56,164 bases of DNA from Nocardia nova NBRC 15556. GTDB lineage: Bacteria > Actinomycetota > Actinomycetes > Mycobacteriales > Mycobacteriaceae. Below the pieces are notes generated by a model. It did not search any database. It was not told the origin of the DNA and saw only the letters and a program-made list of their open reading frames with translations. Made by a program: the position numbers and the translations under genes. Shown here piece by piece: positions 8,067-16,070 of the stretch. The stretch's first letter is position 1; every line of letters begins with the position of its first letter. The stretch spans positions 1 to 56,164 of the forward strand of contig NZ_BDBN01000070.1 in assembly GCF_001613005.1 (NCBI RefSeq), given 5' to 3'.

Positions 8067-9529
8067 GACTGCGCCTCCAGATTCGTGGACGTCGCCGAAT
8101 CGGGCCAGTGCGCGAGGGTATCCGAATACAGCCGCCGCACCTGCTCGACCGAGCGATCCAGGTCCGCCTTGGTCCAGCCGATCGTGGATATCGGGTCGTG
8201 CACGAGTACCTCCACGGTGCCCGATCGGGCGGTTTTCGCGTTGCGCCACATCAGTTCTCCTGCATTGCGGATAACAATCGGGACGAGCGGGACTTCGGCT
8301 TGCATCGCCAGGTGGAAGGCGCCCTTCTTGAACCGGCCGACCCGGGGGGTGAGCGACCGGGTGCCCTCGGGGGAGATGACGATGGAGACCCCTGAGGTCA
8401 GCCGCTGCCTGGCCTCTGCGAGCGCCTGGTGGGCTTGTTCGGGGTCGGCGCGGTCGATGAAGGCGAAGTCGGCCATGGCCAGCAACTGCCCGAGAACAGG
8501 GATGCTCGCCGCCTCCTTCTTCGCCACGGCGGTGAATCCGCCACGCAATATCGACGTCGTGACGAGGAGATCGATCAGGGAGCTCTGGTGATTGATCAGG
8601 AACACCGCCGGGCGCTGTGCCCACAGGTTGGCTTCGCCGATCACCCGAACGTCGATGTCGCCGAGGGCGGATCCGACCTGGGCGAAAAGACTTGTGGCCA
8701 AGTCGATTCCACGGCGTCGATTGCCGGTCAGCGCGCCGATCACAATGCCGGCCACGCCGGATCCGGCCAGCGCGCCGTACATCGCCGCGGTGCGCAGCAC
8801 CGGTTTCGGATCGAGCCTGCCGGGGCCACGGCGCAGTCGCAACGTGGGCCAGTCGTGGGCTCGTGCGTGCTCGGCCAAACCGGGCTGCGCGTTGACCGCA
8901 CAGGGACGGCCGACGCGCGACAGGAAAGGCACATCCTCGTTCCCGTTGGCATAGGCGAACGACTCGGACAGGTCGATGCCCGTGGCGTCGGCGAAAGTTG
9001 TTACTGCCGCGGCCTTTCCGGCTGCCCAGGGTGGGCGCCCCGCTACCCGGCCGGTCAGCAGTCCATCCACCGCTTCCAGTTCCGAGCACAGAATCCGGTC
9101 CACTTCCAGTTCGCGAGCCAGCGGCTCGACCTGGAATCGGGTGGCCGACGTCGCGATCACCACGGTGTGCCCGCAGTGCTGGTGTTCCTTGACCACGCTC
9201 CACATCTCATGGAACAGCGAGCCCGCGATGCTCTGGCTGAACAGCCGCGCGCCGAGTTCGGCGATGTCGGCGGCGGGCCGCCCGGCCCAGCCTGCCACGC
9301 CGCGGGCGAGCAGTTCGCCGAACTGGTCTTCGGTCAGTGTCGGCCCGGCCATGGAGCGCAGCGTGTGCACGAGCTCGTCTACCCCGATCTCTCCGTGCCG
9401 CAGCCGATGTGAGTACAGCGACTCGGCGGAGTAGCCATCGATCAAGGTGCCGTCGAAGTCGAAGAACGCGCCGACGGCCGGGCCCGTGGGCGCACGCCGG
9501 ATCGCGTCCAGGTGGGCGGAGAGCGACAT
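8063..9529 (-). CDS. plsC: Bifunctional HAD-IB phosphatase / 1-acylglycerol-3-phosphate acyltransferase (PlsC)
   Basis: A 488-aa fusion. The N-terminal half is an HAD-IB phosphatase-like domain with DFDGT (D24, D26). The C-terminal half is a PlsC acyltransferase with the glycerophosphate motif VVISPEGTRS and PIVIRNAG. The expected HX4D motif reads NHQSSLID, so H314 and D320 are separated by five residues, one more than the classical motif. ATG 9529 is preceded by AAGGAG about 11 nt upstream. The fusion architecture is that of mycobacterial plsC next to plsB2. It should make phosphatidic acid; the role of the phosphatase domain in this family is unclear. Confidence 0.87.
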   Translation of the reverse strand: MSLSAHLDAIRRAPTGPAVGAFFDFDGTLIDGYSAESLYSHRLRHGEIGVDELVHTLRSMAGPTLTEDQFGELLARGVAGWAGRPAADIAELGARLFSQSIAGSLFHEMWSVVKEHQHCGHTVVIATSATRFQVEPLARELEVDRILCSELEAVDGLLTGRVAGRPPWAAGKAAAVTTFADATGIDLSESFAYANGNEDVPFLSRVGRPCAVNAQPGLAEHARAHDWPTLRLRRGPGRLDPKPVLRTAAMYGALAGSGVAGIVIGALTGNRRRGIDLATSLFAQVGSALGDIDVRVIGEANLWAQRPAVFLINHQSSLIDLLVTTSILRGGFTAVAKKEAASIPVLGQLLAMADFAFIDRADPEQAHQALAEARQRLTSGVSIVISPEGTRSLTPRVGRFKKGAFHLAMQAEVPLVPIVIRNAGELMWRNAKTARSGTVEVLVHDPISTIGWTKADLDRSVEQVRRLYSDTLAHWPDSATSTNLEAQS

Positions 9530-9581
9530 ATGCGGTGTGTCTCCTTGCTGCTGCTGGTCAACACATCGGGCGATAGTTAGA

Positions 9582-9594
9582 ATGGTAATACCAT
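9582..9594. promoter_or_regulatory. Palindrome in divergent plsC / WS-DGAT promoter region
   Basis: ATGGTAATACCAT is a 6-1-6 inverted repeat in the 82-bp gap between the divergent plsC and acyltransferase genes. Its position suggests an operator or promoter element for one or both. It differs from the GGTC-type boxes elsewhere in the window. Confidence 0.4.
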
Positions 9595-9611
9595 ACAGCC
9601 TTGGAGGTCCG

Positions 9612-11039
9612 ATGGGAACGTCTCCGCGTTCGGCGGATGAGGCGGCCAGCTGGGGCGGAGCGCCGGAGATGTCGGCCTGGGAGGGCCTCATGTGGCGCGC
9701 CGAGCGCGATGCGCGCACCCGTTCGACCGGCATCCTGCTCGAACTGCTCGACCGTGAGCCGGACTGGGAACGGCTCGTCGCGGCGTTCGAGCGCACCAGC
9801 CAGCGCATCCCGCGCCTGCGTGACCACGTCGTCGAGCCGCCTGTTCCCATGGTTCAGCCGGCATGGTCACCGGACCCGGGATTCACCGTCCGCGACCACC
9901 TGCGCCGGGTGCAGCTCGGGCCCGACGCCGGAATACGAGAGCTCTTGGCGCAGTGCGAAACCGAGTGGGATGTCCAGCTCGACCGTGCCCGGCCGCCGTG
10001 GGAAGCGATTCTCTTCGGTGGACTGCGCGACGGTGGTGCCGCCCTCGCCTTCCGCTTTCACCACAGCCTGTCCGACGGTATGGGCCTGGTGCAGTTGCTG
10101 GAATTGGCGCACGAGGGTGATCGCGACCAGGGATCGAGCGCCCCGCCGTCTTCGCCTCCGCTGACCGGGGCCGGGATGCTTGTCGAGGCGACGTTGACGG
10201 CCGCAGATCCGGGCACAGTGTTGCGCGCGGCGCGCACGGCGCTCGATCGCTCGTTGCGCGCGTTGCGCGATCCGCTCCGCACGGTCGCCGATGCCACCGG
10301 CTATGTCGCGTCGCTGTCGCGCCTGCTCGCACCTGCGCAGGCCCATCGTTCTCCGCTACTCGCGGTGCGCAGCCACGGCACGCGGCTGCTTGTTGTGAAT
10401 GTTGCGTTGCGCGATTTGAAGTCGGCCGGCGCGGCGGCGGGCGGCTCGGTCAACGACGCCTTCCTCGCGGCGGTGCTCGGTGGCATCCGGCGCTATCACG
10501 ACCGCAAGGGCGTCCCGGTCGACGACGTCGTGGTGGGGATGCCGGTCAGCCTGCGCAACGAGGACGATCCCCTGGGAGGCAACCGATTTGCCGGGATTCG
10601 CTTCCCTGGACCGGCCGGCGAGCTCGATCCCGCACGGCGGATTCACGCCATCCGGGAACATGTGCTGGCCGCCAGAGACGAGCCCGCGATCGGCTTCCTC
10701 GACTTCCTGTCGCCGGTGCTGACCAAGCTGCCGACCCGGGCGATCATCGAATTGTCGGCCGGCCTGACGACGAGTTCGGATGTGCAGGTATCCAATATTC
10801 GCGGCATCACCCGTCCGGTACAACTGGCTGGGGCGCAGGTAACCGGGATGTACCCGCTCGGGCCTCGCCCGGGCGTCGCGGCGATGATCGCGATGATCAC
10901 CTACAACGGGATGTGCTGCCTCGGGCTGAATGTCGATCCCGGCACCTTCGACGACATCGAGGCGCTGCAGCAGTCCATCGACGAAGGGTTCGCGGAAGTG
11001 CTCGCCCTCGCGGCGCACGGTCCGGAAGGCCGCGCATGA
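9612..11039 (+). CDS. Wax ester synthase / acyl-CoA:diacylglycerol acyltransferase family protein
   Basis: A 475-aa WS/DGAT family enzyme, which would form triacylglycerol or wax ester from acyl-CoA for storage. The catalytic motif HHxxxDG is intact as HHSLSDG at residues 150-156. The downstream structural motif recognisable in the family, NDAFLAAVLGGIRRY, is also present. ATG 9612 follows GGAGG at 9603-9607; the frame is open further upstream but without a comparable site. Divergent from plsC/plsB, and overlapping the next gene by ATGA. The mycobacterial counterpart of this locus also has a WS/DGAT gene beside plsC. Confidence 0.87.
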   Translation: MGTSPRSADEAASWGGAPEMSAWEGLMWRAERDARTRSTGILLELLDREPDWERLVAAFERTSQRIPRLRDHVVEPPVPMVQPAWSPDPGFTVRDHLRRVQLGPDAGIRELLAQCETEWDVQLDRARPPWEAILFGGLRDGGAALAFRFHHSLSDGMGLVQLLELAHEGDRDQGSSAPPSSPPLTGAGMLVEATLTAADPGTVLRAARTALDRSLRALRDPLRTVADATGYVASLSRLLAPAQAHRSPLLAVRSHGTRLLVVNVALRDLKSAGAAAGGSVNDAFLAAVLGGIRRYHDRKGVPVDDVVVGMPVSLRNEDDPLGGNRFAGIRFPGPAGELDPARRIHAIREHVLAARDEPAIGFLDFLSPVLTKLPTRAIIELSAGLTTSSDVQVSNIRGITRPVQLAGAQVTGMYPLGPRPGVAAMIAMITYNGMCCLGLNVDPGTFDDIEALQQSIDEGFAEVLALAAHGPEGRA

Positions 11040-11992
11040 AACGACGGGATCTGCGCCGCGACGACCTCGACCTGCGCATCAGGGCCGCCGAGGCCGACGC
11101 CTACGCCGCCTACGGTGTGGCCGGGACGGAACGCTTGGTCGAACTCGATTCCGGGTTCGGTCGGGTGTTCGTACGCCTCACCGAATTTGGTGCTCTCGAT
11201 GACCGTCCGCCGGTTGTCCTCTTGCACGGAATCGCCTCTGCCACAGTCCTTGCCGCGCCGCTGCTGCCCTATCTGAGCGATCGTCGGGTCATCGCGGTGG
11301 ATTGGCCCGGCCACGGCCTGTCCGGCGAATGCGTGTTACCGCCCGGGATGGATCTGCGCGCGCACTGCTCGGCGGTGCTGGGTTCACTGCTGAGCGAAAT
11401 CGGCGCCGCCACAGTGGATATCGTCGGCCACTCCATGGGCGGGCAGTTCGGGCTCTATGCCGCCGCAGATCTCGGCACTCGCGTGCGACGACTGGCGGTG
11501 CTCGGCGCACCCGGCGCCGCGCTTCGCGGTGTGAAACCGATACCGGCCATGTGCCTGCTCGCACTGCCCAAACTCGGCCCGATGGCGCTGTCGCGGCCGA
11601 TGCCGGACCGGATGTTCGAGCGCACCAACGATGTGTCGCTCGGCCGGGACGCTCTGCGTGACGCCGCGCCGGAAATGGTTGTCGCGCTGCGGTTGATCGA
11701 CGCCAGGACTGGCAACGCCCCGAGTATTGCCGGCTTCTTCCGGGCGCTGGTCAAAAGGGCTTCGGTGCGTCCGCAGGTGATGCTGGCCGGTGACGTTCTC
11801 GCGCGCCTCGGGCAACCGGTGCAGTTCGTCTGGGGTGACGACGATGTGTTTCTGCGGCCGCTCGCCGCCGCGGCGTCGATCGTGGCGGTGCGGGATGTGC
11901 GCGTGCTCCGGCTTCCCGGGGCGGGTCACGCACCGTGGCTGCAGGCTCCCGAGCGCACGGGGCGGGCGGTCTCCGGCCACCTGCGCGGCTGA
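11036..11992 (+). CDS. Alpha/beta hydrolase
   Basis: A 318-aa alpha/beta-fold hydrolase. Visible are the oxyanion HG motif (VVLLHGIAS), the nucleophile elbow GHSMGG with catalytic Ser, the acid region (FVWGDDDVF) and the catalytic His in PGAGHAPW. There is no signal peptide, so it is cytoplasmic. It is translationally coupled (ATGA) to the WS/DGAT gene, which makes a lipid-related esterase or acylglycerol lipase plausible. The substrate cannot be read from the sequence. Confidence 0.8.
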   Translation: MKRRDLRRDDLDLRIRAAEADAYAAYGVAGTERLVELDSGFGRVFVRLTEFGALDDRPPVVLLHGIASATVLAAPLLPYLSDRRVIAVDWPGHGLSGECVLPPGMDLRAHCSAVLGSLLSEIGAATVDIVGHSMGGQFGLYAAADLGTRVRRLAVLGAPGAALRGVKPIPAMCLLALPKLGPMALSRPMPDRMFERTNDVSLGRDALRDAAPEMVVALRLIDARTGNAPSIAGFFRALVKRASVRPQVMLAGDVLARLGQPVQFVWGDDDVFLRPLAAAASIVAVRDVRVLRLPGAGHAPWLQAPERTGRAVSGHLRG

Positions 11993-12160
11993 TAACAAAC
12001 CTGGCCGGCTGTCAGGGTTTCTCACCCGCACGAGTGGTCTCGAGTAGCCCTTCCGAGGGATCTTCGCCGTCTGTCCATCTCGTCCGTCCCGCCGTCGAGG
12101 CACGATGACGCCGTCTGGTGAGGCGATTCGGTCTCGTGGTACTCGGGGAAGAAGGCAGCG

Positions 12161-13183
12161 ATGACAAGCAGCAACCGGCAGCCCGTGGTCGCGGTTCTGG
12201 GAGCGGGCTCGTGGGCGACCGCGGTGGCATCGATCGTGGCGCGGAATTCACCGACCGTGATGTGGGCGCGCTCGGCCGAGGTCACCGCCGAAATCAACGA
12301 ACGCTCGCGCAACGGGCGCTATACCGGGGAATGGCCGCTGCCCCCGGCCTTGCGTGCCACATCGTGTGTCGAGGAAGCCCTGGCCGCAGCGGACGTCGTC
12401 GTCGCCGGAATTCCATCGAAGGTATTCCGTGACGTGCTGGGCGACGCGGCGGCATTCGTCCGGCCCGGGGTGCCGATCGTCAGCCTGGTCAAGGGGCTCG
12501 AGCGCGGGACCGACCGGCGGATGACACAGATCGTCTCCGAAATGCTGCCGGGGCATCCGGCCGGTGTGCTCGCCGGGCCGAACATCGCCCAGGAGATCGT
12601 CGAGGGGTATGCGGCGGCCGCCACTCTCGCCATGCCCGAGCCGGATTGCGCGGAGCGGCTCGCCGGCCTGTTCCGGACCTCTCGGTATCGCGTCTACTCC
12701 AGTACCGATGTGGTCGGCGTCGAACTGTGCGCGGCATTGAAGAACGTATACGCGATCGCGGCGGGAATGGCGGACGGCGCCGGCGCGGGCTATAACACCA
12801 AGGCGATGGTCATCACGCGTTCGCTGCGCGAGATGGCGTCCCTCGGGTCGGCACTGGGCGGCGAGCTCGCGACATTCAGTGGTCTGGCGGGCAACGGCGA
12901 TCTCATCGTGACCTGCATGAGCCCGCGCAGCCGGAACCGCAGACTCGGTGAAGCACTCGGTCGTGGTCTGACGATCGAGGACGCGCTCGCGACGCTGACC
13001 CAGGTGGCCGAGGGCGCCGGCGCTGTGGGCGTCGTCAAACGGCTGGCCGATCGGGTGGGGGTCGACGCGTCCCTCGTGCGCGAGGTGGATGCGGTAGTCA
13101 ACCATGGGGCGACGGTGGCCGACGCGTACCGCGGGCTGCTGCGGGAGTTTCCGGGTCATGAAACCCACGGAAGCGGCTGGTGA
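12161..13183 (+). CDS. gpsA: NAD(P)-dependent glycerol-3-phosphate dehydrogenase
   Basis: A 340-aa enzyme that reduces dihydroxyacetone phosphate to sn-glycerol-3-phosphate, the acceptor for PlsB. The N-terminal Rossmann motif is VLGAGSWATAVA. The NAD-binding VKGLE and the glycine-rich LAGPNIAQEI follow, then the catalytic-Lys region ALKNVYAIAAGM and the C-terminal LAGNGDLIVTC block. Length is normal for GpsA. The location after the acyltransferase and WS/DGAT genes fits a supply role for triacylglycerol formation; many actinobacteria carry a second housekeeping gpsA elsewhere. Confidence 0.9.
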   Translation: MTSSNRQPVVAVLGAGSWATAVASIVARNSPTVMWARSAEVTAEINERSRNGRYTGEWPLPPALRATSCVEEALAAADVVVAGIPSKVFRDVLGDAAAFVRPGVPIVSLVKGLERGTDRRMTQIVSEMLPGHPAGVLAGPNIAQEIVEGYAAAATLAMPEPDCAERLAGLFRTSRYRVYSSTDVVGVELCAALKNVYAIAAGMADGAGAGYNTKAMVITRSLREMASLGSALGGELATFSGLAGNGDLIVTCMSPRSRNRRLGEALGRGLTIEDALATLTQVAEGAGAVGVVKRLADRVGVDASLVREVDAVVNHGATVADAYRGLLREFPGHETHGSGW

Positions 13184-13195
13184 GCACAAAGCGCT

Positions 13196-13447
13196 TCAGG
13201 GGCCGAGAAACAGGCGCTCACATGGCAATTGGGGTATCAGATCGCAGCGCTCCACCGTGGTGAGAACCAATTCTATTGTGCACCAGCGTCTTCGCGCCCA
13301 GTCCATGATGATGTTGCGTGCGGCTTCCGCGGTGGCGGTGTAGTCGAGCGCGACGTCGGCCAGCCAGATACGCAGGTGCACATGCCCTTCGGACGGACAC
13401 CACCGTGCCGCCTGCATCGCCGATACGCTTCTCGGTAGCTGCTTCAT
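13196..13447 (-). CDS. Small hypothetical protein
   Basis: An 83-aa protein that I do not recognise. The start is well supported: AGGAG with a 5-nt spacer before ATG 13447. The composition looks protein-like: a Trp-rich mid-section (RIWLADVALDY, MDWARRRWCTIELVL), three Cys, no signal peptide and no clear membrane segment. It converges on gpsA with a 12-bp gap. Alternative long frames in this region are not supported by ribosome-binding sites. Confidence 0.55.
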   Translation of the reverse strand: MKQLPRSVSAMQAARWCPSEGHVHLRIWLADVALDYTATAEAARNIIMDWARRRWCTIELVLTTVERCDLIPQLPCERLFLGP

Positions 13448-13636
13448 CGAGGCTCCTAGGTATCAGGTCCATGCTCCGGCAATCCGCCGGTCGCCACATC
13501 CCCCTGGTGGAGCATGCTCGTACCTCATCGGAGGGAATGTCGGCGCACGGACACCACGCGAACACGCCCCGTGGGACCGCAACATGTGTGTCGATGCGGT
13601 CACACAGGGCGCGTGGGTGCGGCGCGCTCCCTGGAC

Positions 13637-14452
13637 TCAGGCCGCGGAGATGCCGCCGTTGACGCTGATGGCCTGACCGGTCAGGCGACCGGACTCCGGG
13701 CGGCACAGGAATACCGCCAACGCGGCGATATCGTCGGCGACCGGCACCCCGAGGTGTGCCTGCTGGGCGGCCTTGGTGAACAGCTTGGCGCTGAACCCGT
13801 CGCTGGTGATGCGTTCGGTCGAACCGGTTTCGTTGACCAGGGACGGTGTCAGGACGTTGGCGCGGATCCCGTCACGTTTGCCTTCGATGGCAATCGTCCT
13901 GGTGAACATCACGATCCCAGCCTTCGCGGCGCCGATCACCGCCTCGCCGGGAGTCGCGGTCTTGCCCGCGTCGGATGCCAGGTTGACGATGACGCCGTGG
14001 CGCCGCTGTCGCATCATCGGCATCACCGTGCTCGCCATATGCATCGAAGGCAAGGCGAGATCGGTATAGATGGTGGCGATGTCCTCGGTCGCGATCTTGG
14101 AGAACAGCTCCGGCTTGACGTCGGCCGCGGTCGAACAGACCAGGATATCGACGCCGTTCAGCAGGATTTCAGCCTGCGCGGCAATCGATTTCGCCGCAGC
14201 CGGGTCGATCGGATTGCCTTGAACGAAGCTGACTTGCGCGCCGGATTTCTCCACAAGCGCCTTCGCCTGTTCGCCACGCGCTTCGTTTCGACCGACCAAC
14301 ACGATGCGAGGGACCCCCGCCTCGGCCAGCTGTCGTGCCGTCGCGAGCCCGATGCCTGCGGTTCCGCCGACGACCAGCGCCCCGCTGTCGGTGAGTTCCT
14401 TCGGCGGAGCGAGGATCTGGCCCGATTCGGCCGACGGTTGCGTCTTGCTCAC
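13637..14452 (-). CDS. SDR-family oxidoreductase lacking the catalytic Tyr
   Basis: A 271-aa Rossmann protein with the cofactor motif GGTAGIG at about 29-35 and the C-terminal GQAISVNGGI typical of FabG-like SDRs. Ser160 and Lys177 are in place, but the residue expected to be Tyr is Ile173 (VIGAAK). The BadH-like SDR at 43429 reads VYSGAK in the aligned segment. The NNAG motif is also altered (CSTAAD). Catalysis by the usual mechanism is therefore doubtful; it may bind substrate or act non-enzymatically. GTG 14452 overlaps the stop of the upstream acyl-CoA dehydrogenase, so the two are one operon. Confidence 0.8.
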   Translation of the reverse strand: MSKTQPSAESGQILAPPKELTDSGALVVGGTAGIGLATARQLAEAGVPRIVLVGRNEARGEQAKALVEKSGAQVSFVQGNPIDPAAAKSIAAQAEILLNGVDILVCSTAADVKPELFSKIATEDIATIYTDLALPSMHMASTVMPMMRQRRHGVIVNLASDAGKTATPGEAVIGAAKAGIVMFTRTIAIEGKRDGIRANVLTPSLVNETGSTERITSDGFSAKLFTKAAQQAHLGVPVADDIAALAVFLCRPESGRLTGQAISVNGGISAA

Positions 14453-15603
14453 AGCGACACCGTCCCGCGGGTGAAGATGTCCTTGGCGATGATCTTCTTC
14501 TGGATCTCCGCGGTGCCGTCCGCGACCAGGTAGGCCATCACGTCTCGGAAGCGTTGTTGCAGTGGGAATTCCACCGAGTATCCGAGGTTGCCGTGAATGC
14601 GCATCGCCGCCTCGATCGCGTTCTTGGCGACGATCGGCGGCCACCATTTGCTCATCGAGGCGAGCGAGGTGTGCGGGCGGCCGGTCTCGCGCGACCACAG
14701 CGCGCGATAGCAGATCCAGCGGGCACCCTCGATATAGGTCGCGTGCTCGGCGAGCTGGAAGGAAACACCCTGGTTCTCGGCGATGGGCTTACCGAATGCC
14801 TCGCGCTGCTGTGCGTACTGTGCGGCTTCCTCGAGGCTCTGTTTGGCGGCGCCCAGGCAGAGCAGACCGAGCGCGGCGCGGCTGAAGTCGAAGTGGTTCA
14901 TCACCGACTGGAAGCCCCGGCCCTCTTCGCCGATGATGTGCGAGGACGGGATGAAGACATCCTCGAAATGCAAAGCGCCCCAGCCCAAGGGCAGACATCC
15001 CATACCGGGCATATGGCTGCGGGTGACGCCGGGGGAGTCCAACGGCACGACGAAACAGCTCACGCCGGTCGAGCGCGTGGTTCCCGCTTCCCGTGCGTAG
15101 ACGAGGCCGACGGTCGCGTTCATGGCCCAGGAGATGGCGGTCTTCTCGCCGTTGAGTCTCCAGCCGCCGGGGACGGCGGTGGCGGTGGTGCGCAGGCCGG
15201 CCGCGTCGGATCCCGACCCGGGTTCGGTCAAGGCGATCGCGATCGTCTCTTCTCCGGCGATCAACGGCGGCAGGTACCGCTCGCGGACCTCCTCCGAAGC
15301 CAGACTCAGCTGGGATCCCGAGAGTCCGATCTGCACCGGCACCCCGGCCATGTTCACATCGCCGTAGGCGAGGGTCTCGGTGGCGAGGCCGAGCAGGACC
15401 GGATCTTCGTGCCCGGTGCCGCCGTACTCCTCGGGCAAGCCGATGCCCAGGACCCCGAGTTCGCCCAGCTTCTTGTAGATGTCGAACGGAAACTCCGCCG
15501 ATGCGGCGCGGTCCCGGTAGCCGGGTAATAGCACCTGTTCGCTGAAGCTTTCCAGCGTCTTGCGGAACTCCTCGTGTTCGTCCGCGAATTCGAAGGACAC
15601 CAT
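14449..15603 (-). CDS. Acyl-CoA dehydrogenase
   Basis: A 384-aa FAD flavoprotein that would introduce a 2,3-double bond into an acyl-CoA. Typical features: the FAD-contact motif ALTEPGSGSDAAG in the middle, then GEKTAISWAMNA, and the C-terminal RIHGNLGYSVEFPLQQRFRD with TAEIQK. GGAGG precedes ATG 15603 by seven nt, and a FadR-type palindrome lies 19 nt upstream of the start. Given the BadH/BadI-like genes in the window, a cyclohexanecarboxyl-CoA-type substrate is possible, but this is inference. Confidence 0.87.
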   Translation of the reverse strand: MVSFEFADEHEEFRKTLESFSEQVLLPGYRDRAASAEFPFDIYKKLGELGVLGIGLPEEYGGTGHEDPVLLGLATETLAYGDVNMAGVPVQIGLSGSQLSLASEEVRERYLPPLIAGEETIAIALTEPGSGSDAAGLRTTATAVPGGWRLNGEKTAISWAMNATVGLVYAREAGTTRSTGVSCFVVPLDSPGVTRSHMPGMGCLPLGWGALHFEDVFIPSSHIIGEEGRGFQSVMNHFDFSRAALGLLCLGAAKQSLEEAAQYAQQREAFGKPIAENQGVSFQLAEHATYIEGARWICYRALWSRETGRPHTSLASMSKWWPPIVAKNAIEAAMRIHGNLGYSVEFPLQQRFRDVMAYLVADGTAEIQKKIIAKDIFTRGTVSL

Positions 15604-15621
15604 CCGGGCCCCTCCTCTCTT

Positions 15622-15634
15622 AAGGTCCGACCAA
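15622..15634. promoter_or_regulatory. FadR-type box A (acyl-CoA dehydrogenase promoter)
   Basis: AAGGTCCGACCAA (reverse complement TTGGTCGGACCTT) has GGTC/GACC half-sites. A second imperfect inverted repeat, GGTCC-N6-GGACC, lies at 15645-15660. Both are just upstream of the gene starting at 15603. Confidence 0.6.
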
Positions 15635-15659
15635 TATTATCATTGGTCCTTAGTTGGAC

Positions 15660-15932
15660 CTAGAGTGCGGCGGTGCGACCGGTGTCGAGGATCTGCGCCA
15701 AGCGTGCTTCGAATGCGCGTCCGGTGATGCCGAATCGCGTGAAGATCTCGTCTTCCGGCGGTCCGCCGAAGGGTAGCCAGATCTCCGCGAGGCGAACCAT
15801 CTCGTCGGTCTCGCTGTAAGTGCGCGGAGGTGACGCGTGGCGGGTTCGGCGTGGCAGATCGCGTGTTTGCCGATATCGCCGGATTCGTTGCGCCAGTTGT
15901 ATTCGAGCATGGGCACTCGGGGTGGATCGCAT
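15660..15932 (-). CDS. Small DUF3263-like protein (start uncertain)
   Basis: A frame of up to 90 aa. The C-terminal half (DEMVRLAEIWLPFGGPP, then a FGITGRAFEARLAQIL segment) resembles the helical DUF3263-type proteins of actinobacteria, possible small DNA-binding or stress proteins. The N-terminal part of the frame (before about residue 40) looks like non-coding, Arg-rich sequence, so the true start may be the internal ATG at 15800, giving only 46 aa, or an unrecognised codon between. No convincing ribosome-binding site was found. It lies between two FadR-type box clusters. Confidence 0.4.
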   Translation of the reverse strand: MRSTPSAHARIQLAQRIRRYRQTRDLPRRTRHASPPRTYSETDEMVRLAEIWLPFGGPPEDEIFTRFGITGRAFEARLAQILDTGRTAAL

Positions 15933-15995
15933 CGTGTCGAAAAACTTTCATGGGGGCGGCCTGCGCTGACGAGGCCGCACTCGAACGCGGCAAAT

Positions 15996-16008
15996 ATGGT
16001 CTGACCAT
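15996..16008. promoter_or_regulatory. FadR-type box B
   Basis: ATGGTCTGACCAT is a perfect 6-1-6 palindrome matching the core of the classical E. coli FadR operator (TGGTNNGACCA). It overlaps a second palindrome, GACCATAATATGGTC (16003-16017), followed by a further half-site at 16018-16023. Confidence 0.6.
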
Positions 16009-16070
16009 AATATGGTCAGGTCCTTCTGTGGCGCAATGGCCGACGGGTGCCGGGCCATTGCGCCGCGTTC

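Noticed and set aside
6309..9203. A 964-codon minus-strand frame that looks like a giant PlsB fusion
   Set aside because: Only codons from GTG 8066 onward code for PlsB. The part upstream is the antisense-phase shadow of the HAD-PlsC gene, which has its own strong motifs in another frame.
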